A stretch of 36,392 nt of DNA from Verrucomicrobiota bacterium. GTDB taxonomy: Bacteria > Verrucomicrobiota > Verrucomicrobiia > Limisphaerales > SXTU01. Numbering within the stretch: the stretch's first letter is position 1; every line of letters starts with the position of its first letter. This document shows, piece after piece, positions 16,672 to 24,159 of the stretch. The DNA is taken from contig VHDH01000022.1 of assembly GCA_016871445.1 (NCBI GenBank), positions 1-36,392 on the forward strand. The letters run 5' to 3'. Below the pieces are notes generated by a model, which saw only the letters and a list, made by a program, of their open reading frames with translations, did no database searches and was not told the DNA's origin. The translations under genes were made by a program, and so were the position numbers.

Positions 16672-17958
16672 ATGAGAAATCAGATTAATCGTCGAACCTG
16701 CCTGCGAGGCACGTGTGCCCTGCTCGGTCTGCCCTTGCTCGAGGCGATGCGGCCCCGTCTGCTTGCCAATGACCAAACGGCAAAGGCCAATGTGCCGCGG
16801 CCGCGGCTGCTGTTCATCGACGAGATCGGCAACGGCGTGGACAACGTGCGCTGGTATCCGACGAAGCTCGGTCGCGATTGGGAGATGACGGAAACGCTGC
16901 GTCCGCTGGAGCCGTTTCGCGACCACATGACCGTCCTGTCGGGGCTGCGGCAGACCTACGACGACAACGGGCATCTCGCAGCCGACACGTTTCTGACGGG
17001 CGGCAAGGCGGCGAGCAACACCGTGTCGGTCGACCAAGTCGCAGCCGAGCATCTTGGGAAAGACGTGCAGTTTCCTTCCCTGGTGCTCGGTCCGGGTGGG
17101 ACTGGCACGGTTAAGTGGTCGTCGACCCTTTCCTACGATCGCAAGGGCCGGCCGATCCCGTCGATCAGCGACGCCAGCGCCCTATTTCAAAAGCTGTTTG
17201 TCGCCCCGACGGGCGCGGCCGTTCGCGAGGCCGAAGCGCGGATCAGTCGCAACGAGAGCATTCTCGATGGTCTGGAAGCACAGACCGTAGCACTGCGGAA
17301 GTCGATTTCGGCGGAAGATGCCCGCCAGGTGGACGCCTATCTGGACGCCGTTCGGGAAATGGAACGCCAGATCGCCCGAGACCGTGCGTGGTTGCAGAAG
17401 GCGCCGCCCGACGTTGACAAGGCCGCGTTCGCGGCGGCCGAAAAGCAGGGCCGCCAGCCCGCCATGTACGAACTCATGCGGATGGCACTGCTCACGGAGC
17501 GGTCTCGGGTCGGCACCTTGATGTTTACGTCCGGGCTGGGATCTTCACACGGGGACACCCATCACAAGGGACAGCAGTCCAGCCTCGACAAGGTTGCGGC
17601 CCGCGATCTGAAAGCCGTCAAGCTGTTTGCGAATTTCGTCGCCTCGATGCAGGCGACGCCAGTGGGGGACGGCACGCTTCTCGACTACACGTGCATCCTG
17701 TTCGGCAGCCACATGAACAACGGCACGGGCTGGGCACAGGGCTTCCCCTTCAAGAGCACGTTCGATTCGCACTCGGTTCGCAATCTGCCGATCCTGCTGG
17801 TCGGCGGTCGCAAGCTGGGCGTCAAGCAGGGCCAACATCTCCTGTTCCCGGACGAGAAGACCACCCTGAGTCAGTTGTTTGTCGAGATGCTCAAGATTGG
17901 TGGCATTCCGAAGCCGACCTTCAACGGCCTGGATCGGGGAATTGCGGGATTAAGCTGA
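16672..17958 (+). CDS. DUF1552-a: Tat-exported DUF1552 protein
   Basis: 428 residues with an N-terminal Tat-like signal (INRRTCLRGTCALLGLPLLE). The body shows the DUF1552 pattern: an early FIDEIGNGVDNVRWYP region, then RDHMTVLSGLRQTYDDNGH and a helical middle (VDAYLDAVREMERQIARD). MRMALLTERSRVGTLMFTSG and SSHGDTHHKG follow, and the tail has NLPILLVGGRKLGVKQGQH. No enzymatic activity is known for the family. The position directly after a di-CXXCH DUF1592 protein is the standard pairing in planctomycete and verrucomicrobial genomes. The first cassette ends here; the next 874 bp are non-coding. Confidence 0.9.
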   Translation: MRNQINRRTCLRGTCALLGLPLLEAMRPRLLANDQTAKANVPRPRLLFIDEIGNGVDNVRWYPTKLGRDWEMTETLRPLEPFRDHMTVLSGLRQTYDDNGHLAADTFLTGGKAASNTVSVDQVAAEHLGKDVQFPSLVLGPGGTGTVKWSSTLSYDRKGRPIPSISDASALFQKLFVAPTGAAVREAEARISRNESILDGLEAQTVALRKSISAEDARQVDAYLDAVREMERQIARDRAWLQKAPPDVDKAAFAAAEKQGRQPAMYELMRMALLTERSRVGTLMFTSGLGSSHGDTHHKGQQSSLDKVAARDLKAVKLFANFVASMQATPVGDGTLLDYTCILFGSHMNNGTGWAQGFPFKSTFDSHSVRNLPILLVGGRKLGVKQGQHLLFPDEKTTLSQLFVEMLKIGGIPKPTFNGLDRGIAGLS

Positions 17959-18039
17959 CCCTCCCCGCGAAATCGGCCGGCATGTCATTGAGGGGTGCGA
18001 CCAGGTCTGGGTGAGTTCAAACATGAGCCCGGATCGGAG

Positions 18040-18079
18040 GCACGCCAGAGGCGTGCGATACGGCAGGCAGGATGCCTGC
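18040..18079. repeat. two adjacent REP-like palindromes, each 7-bp stem with 3-nt loop
   Basis: GCACGCC-AGA-GGCGTGC at 18040-18056 and GCAGGCA-GGA-TGCCTGC at 18063-18079 are perfect hairpins separated by 6 bp. A third hairpin of the same geometry, CAACTGC-TCC-GCAGTTG, lies at 18608-18624. The regular geometry resembles REP-type extragenic palindromes. Confidence 0.8.
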
Positions 18080-18153
18080 GCTACGGCCCTCCCACGTCTC
18101 GCGCGCGAACGCGGCCCATCGTAGCAGCGCGGGCGTCCTCGCCTGCCGTATCG
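18056..18153. repeat. 13-bp perfect inverted repeat, 72-bp spacer
   Basis: CGATACGGCAGGC at 18056-18068 is the exact reverse complement of GCCTGCCGTATCG at 18141-18153. The left arm runs into the second REP-like palindrome. No coding sequence lies between the arms. Confidence 0.75.
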
Positions 18154-18192
18154 CTGGCTTCCCCCTCGGCTTCGCTCGGGGCCTTGAGCTTG

Positions 18193-18408
18193 TCGAAACG
18201 GCAGCCGGCCTCGGGGCGATCCTCTGAGGAAGAATCCCTCAATTCAACCGAGAAAAAGCGATTGGGTCCACGAAACACACGGAAAACACTAAACTGGAGG
18301 AATTTGCACGGATCGAGCGCGGCACCCATGGGGTGAAGACGCTCCCTTACCCAATGCGCTCATTTCGTGTCTTTTGTGTGTTTCGTGGACATCCAACTGC
18401 CGTTTCGA
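18193..18408. repeat. nested inverted repeats (12-bp outer, 15-bp inner)
   Basis: Outer arms are TCGAAACGGCAG (18193-18204) and CTGCCGTTTCGA (18397-18408). Inner arms are GTCCACGAAACACAC (18266-18280) and GTGTGTTTCGTGGAC (18376-18390). All are perfect. The concentric arrangement over about 216 bp looks like a small non-autonomous repeat element; no transposase is present. Confidence 0.75.
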
Positions 18409-18544
18409 GGTCCACGGCACCGCGGAATCGCGCGGGCGCGGTGCGGCCAATCGGGACAGAGGGAAGGATGCCCGCGGTCCCCACAGCCAGGATGGCCGTG
18501 TCACGCTGTGCCGCTGCGCCGGATGCGGACGCGATTCCGATCAC

Positions 18545-18689
18545 CCTAAAAACGGCAGTTGAGCGGTTTTTCAGAGAAAAATGAGCCGTGGACGGGTGAG
18601 CAATTTTCAACTGCTCCGCAGTTGGCACTTTCCAGAGTAAAACACCCTGTTTTTGGCCTCGAAAAAACAGGGTCAACTGCCGTTTTAGG
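18545..18689. repeat. about 145-bp palindromic element with imperfect terminal inverted repeats
   Basis: CCTAAAAACGGCAGTTGA (18545-18562) is complementary to TCAACTGCCGTTTTAGG (18673-18689) apart from one extra A. Inside are the 7-bp palindrome at 18608-18624 and an 11-bp hairpin at 18644-18673. The arm core AACGGCAG recurs in the neighbouring element at 18193-18408, so the two belong to one repeat family. Confidence 0.7.
18644..18673. terminator. 11-bp hairpin, terminator-like
   Basis: ACCCTGTTTTT (18644-18654) pairs perfectly with AAAAACAGGGT (18663-18673) around an 8-nt loop. The stem is AT-rich at its tip and no T-run follows directly on the plus strand. It may stop transcription from either side or just be the centre of the surrounding palindromic element. 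Confidence 0.4.
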
Positions 18690-18707
18690 ATCACACGCAT
18701 TTTTTTT

Positions 18708-18760
18708 GGCAGGATTGGCGGCGGGAAAGGATTAGTTTGTGGAAATCTTGCCGCATGACA
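18708..18760 (+). promoter_or_regulatory. leader module, copy B (before DUF1592-b)
   Basis: GGCAGGATT-N12-GGATTAG-N5-GGAAAT-N8-ATGACA with exactly the spacing of the copy before the ECF sigma gene (10059-10111). Its ATG at 18755 is in frame with DUF1592-b but lies 78 bp upstream of the likely signal-peptide start at 18833. The first codons after both ATGs are also similar (MTxxS). Either a shared ECF-type promoter/leader or the 5' relic of a second sigma gene. Confidence 0.4.
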
Positions 18761-18832
18761 GACTTCTCCAGCCCCGACCCAGCGCGACGGTCCTCTTCCG
18801 CACGGCCTCAGCGCGAAGCCCGGCGATTTTTC

Positions 18833-21028
18833 ATGAAGTTCCCCCATTTCGCGAAAACCCCTGTGTTCCTTATGGCGACTGCTTTGGCGGGATCCGGCGT
18901 GCTGGCGCAGGCAGCGGCCCCGGCGGATCTCAAGTTCGCGAGCGCGGCGGAGAGCAAGGCGGAATACGAGCGGGTGGTGGTCCCTTTCTTCGCCAAGCAC
19001 TGCAACGATTGCCACAACCAAAAGGAGTTGGAAGGCGATCTCGATCTGGCCGTGCTGGAGTTTGACATGAAGGCCTCCACGAGCGGTGCCCGGTGGGCCA
19101 CGCTGGTCGATCTGCTGACCAAGGGCGAGATGCCGCCGAAAAAGCGGACGCGGCCCATGCCGGAGAGCGTGGCCGCGGTCATTCGCTGGGCCAACGCGGA
19201 GGCCAAGCGGGCCAACCGGCACTTCACCCGCCGCGAAGCCTACGCGAACGGCAACAAGGTGCCGCACGAGTCACTCTTCAATCCGAAGGACATCCCGCCG
19301 TTCGCCGCCGACCCGCAGATTCGCCGCATCAGCCCGGAGATTTATGCCGCGTTCGTCGCCGAGATGAAGGCAAAATCCCGCCTCGGCCAGCCGTTCTCGC
19401 CGAGCGGGCGGACCACCTTCAAGGACATGGGCACGCCGAAGGTGGATGAACCCGTGACGGCGCAGCTCCTGCAAAACGCCCTGTCGATCGTCGAGAGCCG
19501 GACGGCCCACAAGCTCGAGGGCGACAAGGTGGTCGGGAATCTGACGAAGGAGTTCTCCGCGTTGTTTCATCCCGTGACGCCGCCTTCGGAGCCCCAGATC
19601 GAAGCGGCCATCGTTCATCAGTTCAACCAGATCCTCCGCCGGACGCCGACCGACGCCGAGAAAACGCGGTTCGTCGCGCTCATGAAGAAGAACATCGCCG
19701 ATGCCGGACAGACCGTGGGCGTCCGCTACACGCTGGCGACGGTGTTGATGCTGCCCGAGGCAATCTTCCGCATGGAAGTCGGCAGCGGCACGCCCGATGC
19801 GAAAGGCCGCATCCGGCTGGCCCCGCGCGAGATCGCTTTTGCGCTCGCCTTCGCGCTGACCGACAAGCGCCCCGATGCCGCGCTGCTCACGGCGGCGGCG
19901 GCGGGCGAACTGGACACCGACGCGGGCGTGGCAAAACAGGTGCAACGGCTGCTCGATGACCCCAAGACGGAGAAGACCCGCGTCCTGCGTTTCTTCCGCG
20001 AATACTTCGGCTACGACAAGGCGACCGACGTCTTCAAGGAGGCGAACGGCGGCGGTTCGGCCGTCGATCATCCCGGCCACGAGCCGCGCGCGCTGGTCGA
20101 GGACACCGACCGGCTGGTGCAATTGATTTTGGAGCAGGACAAGGACGTGCTGAAGGAGTTGCTGACGACCACCAAGAGCTTTGTCGCCTACAAGACCGCG
20201 GCGGACTCCAAGAAGAAGATCGCGGAAGCGAAGGCGAAGTTCGAAGCGGACAGGCAGAAAGACCCGGCGAAGTTCAAGGACAAGTTGTTCAAGCCGCAGC
20301 AAAAATTGATCTACGAGTCCTACGGGCTCACCGACTTCCCGGATGTGCAGCCGGTCGAGCTGCCAGCCGACCAGCGGGCCGGCATCCTCACGCAGCCCTC
20401 GTGGCTCGTGGCCAACTCGACCACCTTCGACAACCATGCCATCCACCGCGGCAAATGGATTCGCGAGCGGTTGCTGGGCAACGTGGTGCCGGACATCCCG
20501 ATCACCGTCGATGCGCAGCTCCCGATCGCGCCCGAGAAGACGCTCCGCACGCGGATGGCGGTCACGCAGGAAGCCTACTGCTGGAAGTGCCACCAGTTGA
20601 TGAACGACCTCGCCTACCCGTTCGAGCAATTCGATCACTTTGGCCGCTATCGCGCGGCGGAGATCGTGCAGGACCTGGAAGCCACCGCCTTGAATGTGGA
20701 TGGCAAGGGCAAACCGAAGGGACCGGTGATGAAAGGCGCTCCGCTCGACATCAGCGGTCTGATTGCGCACGTAGGCGACAAGTCGCTTGAAGGGCCGATC
20801 AAGAACCCGATTGATTATATGAAAAAGCTGGCGGGTTCGAAACGCGTGGAGCAGGTCTTCGTGCGCCACGCCTTCCGGTTCTGGGTCGCCCGCAACGAAG
20901 CTCCCGGCGACGCGGCCAGCCTGCAAGCCACCCACAAAGCCTACAGCGAGAGCGGCGGCAGCATGAAAGCGCTGATCACCGCCCTGCTGACCAGCGAATC
21001 ATTTCTCTACCGCATCGCAGCCAAGTAA
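18833..21028 (+). CDS. DUF1592-b: exported di-CXXCH DUF1592/DUF1588/DUF1585 protein
   Basis: 731 residues from ATG 18833, which begins a clean signal peptide (MKFPHFAKTPVFLMATALAG, cleavage near VLAQA). The frame is open upstream to 18737, including ATG 18755 at the end of leader module B, so a longer form is possible. The N-terminal heme site is CNDCH at residue 57, followed by KGEMPPKKRTRP. The middle corresponds to DUF1592 (LAPREIAFALAFALTDKRPD; LRFFREYFGY). DUF1588 carries CWKCH at residue 583 (HQLMNDLAYPFEQFD) and DUF1585 ends at LTSESFLYRIAAK. A lysine-rich, helical insertion (about residues 455-500, KKKIAEAKAKFEADRQKD) is absent from copies a and c. Copy b is the shortest of the three. 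It is paired with DUF1552-b, 36 bp downstream. Confidence 0.9.
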   Translation: MKFPHFAKTPVFLMATALAGSGVLAQAAAPADLKFASAAESKAEYERVVVPFFAKHCNDCHNQKELEGDLDLAVLEFDMKASTSGARWATLVDLLTKGEMPPKKRTRPMPESVAAVIRWANAEAKRANRHFTRREAYANGNKVPHESLFNPKDIPPFAADPQIRRISPEIYAAFVAEMKAKSRLGQPFSPSGRTTFKDMGTPKVDEPVTAQLLQNALSIVESRTAHKLEGDKVVGNLTKEFSALFHPVTPPSEPQIEAAIVHQFNQILRRTPTDAEKTRFVALMKKNIADAGQTVGVRYTLATVLMLPEAIFRMEVGSGTPDAKGRIRLAPREIAFALAFALTDKRPDAALLTAAAAGELDTDAGVAKQVQRLLDDPKTEKTRVLRFFREYFGYDKATDVFKEANGGGSAVDHPGHEPRALVEDTDRLVQLILEQDKDVLKELLTTTKSFVAYKTAADSKKKIAEAKAKFEADRQKDPAKFKDKLFKPQQKLIYESYGLTDFPDVQPVELPADQRAGILTQPSWLVANSTTFDNHAIHRGKWIRERLLGNVVPDIPITVDAQLPIAPEKTLRTRMAVTQEAYCWKCHQLMNDLAYPFEQFDHFGRYRAAEIVQDLEATALNVDGKGKPKGPVMKGAPLDISGLIAHVGDKSLEGPIKNPIDYMKKLAGSKRVEQVFVRHAFRFWVARNEAPGDAASLQATHKAYSESGGSMKALITALLTSESFLYRIAAK

Positions 21029-21064
21029 TCCTCAACCAATCCGCTAATTCATTAGTAAACTCCC

Positions 21065-22450
21065 ATGATCACCACTCGTCGCAACACCTTGAAGACCCTC
21101 GGCCTGTCCGCGGGTGCCACGTTCCTCCACCCGATTGTGTCCCGGCTCGAGGCGCAGGCCGCCGGCAAACCGATCACCGCCAAGCGGTTCGTCTTCGTCG
21201 TCGAAAGCAATGGCGTCAAAGCGCAACAGATGGCTCCGGAGGGCGTCGTCCGTAAGGAGCGAGACCAGAAGCCGCTCAATGGCCCTGATTCCTTCGTCGA
21301 TGTCTCGCTCACCGGCCGAAAGCTTCCCTTCTCGCTGGAGCCGGTCTCGGCGTGGAAGGATAAGATGACGATTGTCAATGGACTCTCAGGCCGCATTTGC
21401 GGCGGTGGCCACTCCAACGATCATGGGGCGCTTGGAGCCGTGCCAGGCGGTCGCAAGGGGCCGGCCGAAGTGCAGGAAACCATTGATGCTGCCCTCGCCA
21501 AGACGCTACCGGGGATCTTCCCGCATGTCGGACTGGGCATCTCGAAGCGGCTCGAAAATAACGTCGTTTACAGCATTTCGGCCTGGGGGCAGGGCAAGAA
21601 ACTGCCCATCATCTGTCACCCGCTTCAGGCGTACAACACGCTCTTCGGTAGCGTCGCGGACGGGTCGGCCCGGCAAGAGTTCATCGCCAAGAACAACGTC
21701 CTCGACTTCCTGAAGGACGACATCAAGTCGGCCGAACGGGGACTTAGCACGTCGGAACGCGAGCAGTTCGGGGCCTATCTGGAGACCTTTGAAACGCTCC
21801 GTGATCGCCAGAGTAAGCTGAACGAGATCAAGCACACTCTTCGAGAGAAGGGGCCGGTCGCTTCGGACAAGTACACGAGCAAGGTCGAAACCGACCGCCT
21901 CGACGCCCAGTTCGATCTCGGCGCCGCGGCACTGATCTGCGGACTTACCAACGTGCTAACGATCTCGTCTGCCGCCGGCGAGCAGGACTTCGACATCAAT
22001 TTCTCCGGCCTGGGACTCAAGGCGGGCAAGCACCACTACGGCCACGGCGGCGGGGAGAACGGCATGACGTACCTGGGGGTGTACGACATGATTCGCCGCT
22101 ACCACTTCGACCTGATCGCCGGGCTATGCAAGAAGCTCGACGCGGTCAAGGAAGGGGACGGCACCATGCTCGATAACACCGTCATCATTTATCTGAGCGA
22201 TGGCGCCGAGGCGCACCACAGCCGCTGCTGGGAATGGCCGATGGTGGTCATGGGCAACATGGGGGGCAAGCTCAAGAGCAACCGCTACATCGACTACCCC
22301 GGTTACGCTCAGAAGGGGCACCGTACCATCGCCAACATGTATGTCACCTTGCTACAGTTGGCCGGTTCGTCGCGGACTTCGTTCGGCATGGCCGACCCGG
22401 CACTCAAGGACTTCGATCAGCACGGCCCGCTCGCCGAGTTGTTGGTCTAA
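21065..22450 (+). CDS. DUF1552-b: Tat-exported DUF1552 protein
   Basis: 461 residues. The signal is Tat-like but weak (TTRRNTLKTLGLSAGATF). Family features are KRFVFVVESNGV near the N-terminus, KDKMTIVNGLSGRICGGGHS, a helical middle (SEREQFGAYLETFETLRDRQ), ALICGLTNVLTISSAAGE, HHYGHGGG and the strand-turn TVIIYLSDGAEAHHSRCWEW. Several histidines cluster in the two Gly/His stretches, a plausible metal or active site, but this is inference. The sequence is clearly divergent from copies a, c and d. A 13-bp stem-loop follows its stop codon, and the TIGR03067-like gene starts 90 bp downstream. Confidence 0.88.
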   Translation: MITTRRNTLKTLGLSAGATFLHPIVSRLEAQAAGKPITAKRFVFVVESNGVKAQQMAPEGVVRKERDQKPLNGPDSFVDVSLTGRKLPFSLEPVSAWKDKMTIVNGLSGRICGGGHSNDHGALGAVPGGRKGPAEVQETIDAALAKTLPGIFPHVGLGISKRLENNVVYSISAWGQGKKLPIICHPLQAYNTLFGSVADGSARQEFIAKNNVLDFLKDDIKSAERGLSTSEREQFGAYLETFETLRDRQSKLNEIKHTLREKGPVASDKYTSKVETDRLDAQFDLGAAALICGLTNVLTISSAAGEQDFDINFSGLGLKAGKHHYGHGGGENGMTYLGVYDMIRRYHFDLIAGLCKKLDAVKEGDGTMLDNTVIIYLSDGAEAHHSRCWEWPMVVMGNMGGKLKSNRYIDYPGYAQKGHRTIANMYVTLLQLAGSSRTSFGMADPALKDFDQHGPLAELLV

Positions 22451-22466
22451 CATCGCAGACTGCCGA

Positions 22467-22502
22467 CGCCGTTTGCAGCCTGACAACAAGCTGTAAACGG
22501 CG
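22467..22502. terminator. 13-bp stem-loop after DUF1552-b
   Basis: CGCCGTTTGCAGC (22467-22479) pairs with GCTGTAAACGGCG (22490-22502) around a 10-nt loop, with a single G-T pair. No T-run follows, so it may be an intrinsic terminator of weak type, an mRNA processing or stabilising hairpin, or a repeat. Confidence 0.5.
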
Positions 22503-22514
22503 TACTAAATTAAG

Positions 22515-22543
22515 GGTAGAACGATAGTAAAGGTGGAACGATG
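22515..22543 (+). repeat. duplicated translation-initiation segment
   Basis: GGTAGAACGATA (22515-22526) is followed 17 bp on by GGTGGAACGATG (22532-22543), whose ATG starts the next gene. Ten of 12 bases match. The upstream copy has ATA where the downstream copy has the start ATG, so it looks like a tandem duplication whose first start is inactive. Confidence 0.45.
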
Positions 22544-23428
22544 ACTCGGTATCTCGCGGCCCTGTGTCTTTTCAGCACGTCACTGACTGCTTATGGCCAA
22601 CAGGCCAAACCCACACCCGAGGTCGAACTGAAGTCGATGCTCGGCAAATGGCACGTGCTCCTCGCCCACGAAGCTGACAAGAACAAGCTTGAGGATCCGA
22701 AGTTTCAAGGTTCGACCATCACGCTTGACGAGAAGAAGCTGGACTGGCTCGCGGCTGACGGAAAGTCGCTCTGGTCGGCTGGGTGCGAGTTCAAGCATGT
22801 GGGCAAGCCAGCTTGGGAACTCGATCTGACGACCAAAGACGGTGACAAGCCGGTGTCACTCCCCGGCATTGCCATGCTCTTTGATAAAGACATCCTCAAA
22901 ATCTCTTGGCGGCGGGTCGGCATTGAGAAGGGGCGAGCGACGAACTTTAACGGCAATAAAGAGCATGCGTTTCTGCTCCTCTCCCGTGAACCGCTCGGCA
23001 AGCCTACGGACAAAGCGGATTTCGCCGGAGAATGGCAGATGCTCATCGGTTTCGACGACGCCTTTGACAAGCTTGGCCTCGCCAAGGTAGGTGCGGTTCT
23101 GCTCATCGAGGGGGACAAGTTCAATTGGAAAAGCAGCAAGAACGACAAGGGAACGAAGTACCAAGGAACGTTTACGCTGGATCAAACCTCGGTGCCCAAG
23201 AAGATCAAGCTCTTCGTCACATTTCCACCCCCGGGGAGCGGCGCCACGCCGACACCGAAGGAAGGCCACGTTCCCGGTATCTACCAATTTCTCGACGATA
23301 ACACGCTGAGCATCTGCTATCGCGAGAGCGGTTGGAAGAACACGGATGCACCCGACGCTCGGAAATACCCCGATGGCTTTTACTCGGATGGTGGTTTGAA
23401 CCTTTGGATCCTTCGCCGCCCCAAGTAA
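22541..23428 (+). CDS. secreted two-domain TIGR03067-like protein (a)
   Basis: 295 residues with a signal peptide (YLAALCLFSTSLTAYGQQ). Two lipocalin-like halves start with the same sort of motif: MLGKWHVLLAHEADKNKL near residue 32 and FAGEWQMLIGFDDAFDKL near residue 160. The second half continues with KYQGTFTLDQTSVPKKIKLF, VPGIYQFLDDNTLSICYRES and a final NLWILRRPK. This order (G-W start, 'tldp' strand, 'giY...L.icy' strand, closing LxxRR) is that of the TIGR03067 domain, which is frequent in planctomycetes and has no known function. Two more proteins of this design lie at 26751 and 30596. The start is set by AAGGTGG seven bases upstream of ATG 22541. Confidence 0.7.
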   Translation: MTRYLAALCLFSTSLTAYGQQAKPTPEVELKSMLGKWHVLLAHEADKNKLEDPKFQGSTITLDEKKLDWLAADGKSLWSAGCEFKHVGKPAWELDLTTKDGDKPVSLPGIAMLFDKDILKISWRRVGIEKGRATNFNGNKEHAFLLLSREPLGKPTDKADFAGEWQMLIGFDDAFDKLGLAKVGAVLLIEGDKFNWKSSKNDKGTKYQGTFTLDQTSVPKKIKLFVTFPPPGSGATPTPKEGHVPGIYQFLDDNTLSICYRESGWKNTDAPDARKYPDGFYSDGGLNLWILRRPK

Positions 23429-23446
23429 CTAACTGAAAGAGATCGC

Positions 23447-24157
23447 ATGAACCTGCTACCGTCGCTGACGCTACTACTGGCCATCATCGGGGCTGATCCG
23501 GGGACGGATCCGTTCGCGCCGCGCGAAGTCGGGCCCGGTTGGACACTGACACATTTCGGCAAGGGCGAGCAGAGCCGCTTTCAAAGTCCGCTGGAAGTCG
23601 CCGTCGTCGACGGGAAGTTCAAGCTGAACGCCGACTCGGGAATGCTGTTCTTTAAGCGTTCCGACGAGGCGGACGGCGTGGGCTTTGTTCATCAAACACT
23701 TGAAGGAGACGGCTCAATCACGGCCAAGATCACCAAATTCGACGCGTTCCATTACTGGGGCGGAGCCGGGCTCATGCTCCGCGACGAGAACAAGCCGCTC
23801 GGAAAATACCTATGTGCGATGCTGGAAACGATACACTCGAAAGATCCTGCCGCGACGGAACACCACATGGCGGCCTCGATCCGCATGCGCCGTCAGGTTG
23901 GCCCAGAAGGCTTTCGTGTCCAGCGACCCGACGAAGTCAAGCTCCCGGTTTGGCTGAAAGTTGAACGGCAGGGTAAAAAGTTCAGCAGCTTCTACTCTCA
24001 GGATGGCAAGTCGTGGAAGCTGCTCAAGGAAGCCGAGATCGAGATGGGCCCAAAAATCTCCGCCGGCATGACCGCCTGGAACCGCTACGGCAAGGGCAAG
24101 TTCGGCACTGCGGTATTCGAAAACGTACAGGTGGTGAAAGCCAAACAGGGAGAATAG
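23447..24157 (+). CDS. secreted DUF1349-like / concanavalin-lectin-fold protein
   Basis: 236 residues; the N-terminus MNLLPSLTLLLAIIGADPG looks like a short signal peptide, and GAAAGAG precedes ATG 23447. The pattern fits the DUF1349 (regulation of enolase 1-like) / laminin-G-like jelly-roll family: FFKRSDEADGVGFVHQTLEG, the beta-rich SITAKITKFDAFHYWGGAGL, then MLRDENKPLGKYLCAMLE, WLKVERQGKKFSSFYSQDGK and ending GKFGTAVFENVQV. These domains usually bind carbohydrate or sit beside glycoside hydrolases; no catalytic residues are evident. It lies 18 bp after the TIGR03067-like gene and 2 bp before DUF1592-c, so it belongs to the same transcript. Confidence 0.7.
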   Translation: MNLLPSLTLLLAIIGADPGTDPFAPREVGPGWTLTHFGKGEQSRFQSPLEVAVVDGKFKLNADSGMLFFKRSDEADGVGFVHQTLEGDGSITAKITKFDAFHYWGGAGLMLRDENKPLGKYLCAMLETIHSKDPAATEHHMAASIRMRRQVGPEGFRVQRPDEVKLPVWLKVERQGKKFSSFYSQDGKSWKLLKEAEIEMGPKISAGMTAWNRYGKGKFGTAVFENVQVVKAKQGE

Positions 24158-24159
24158 CG

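Larger units (their letters stand above)
17959..18832 (+). other. 874-bp non-coding region rich in inverted repeats
   Basis: No ORF here has protein character; the short ones are Arg/Ser/Cys-rich and occur on both strands across the palindromes. The region contains several palindromic elements listed separately, an AT-rich end and, just before DUF1592-b, leader module copy B. It separates the first cassette from the second and probably carries the promoter of the latter. Confidence 0.7.

Noticed and set aside
18333-18584. Short ORFs (about 60-83 codons) in the repeat-rich gap
   Set aside because: They lie across inverted repeats, have biased Arg/Cys/Ser composition and overlap each other in several frames.
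18708-18760. Assigning a definite ECF -35/-10 promoter in the leader module
   Set aside because: Only two copies are available and ECF promoter spacing could be drawn in more than one way; kept as a shared module, not as a mapped promoter.
19271-20935. 554-codon minus-strand open frame inside DUF1592-b
   Set aside because: Same antisense effect; low-complexity Arg/Leu/Gly/His composition and no start-site signals.
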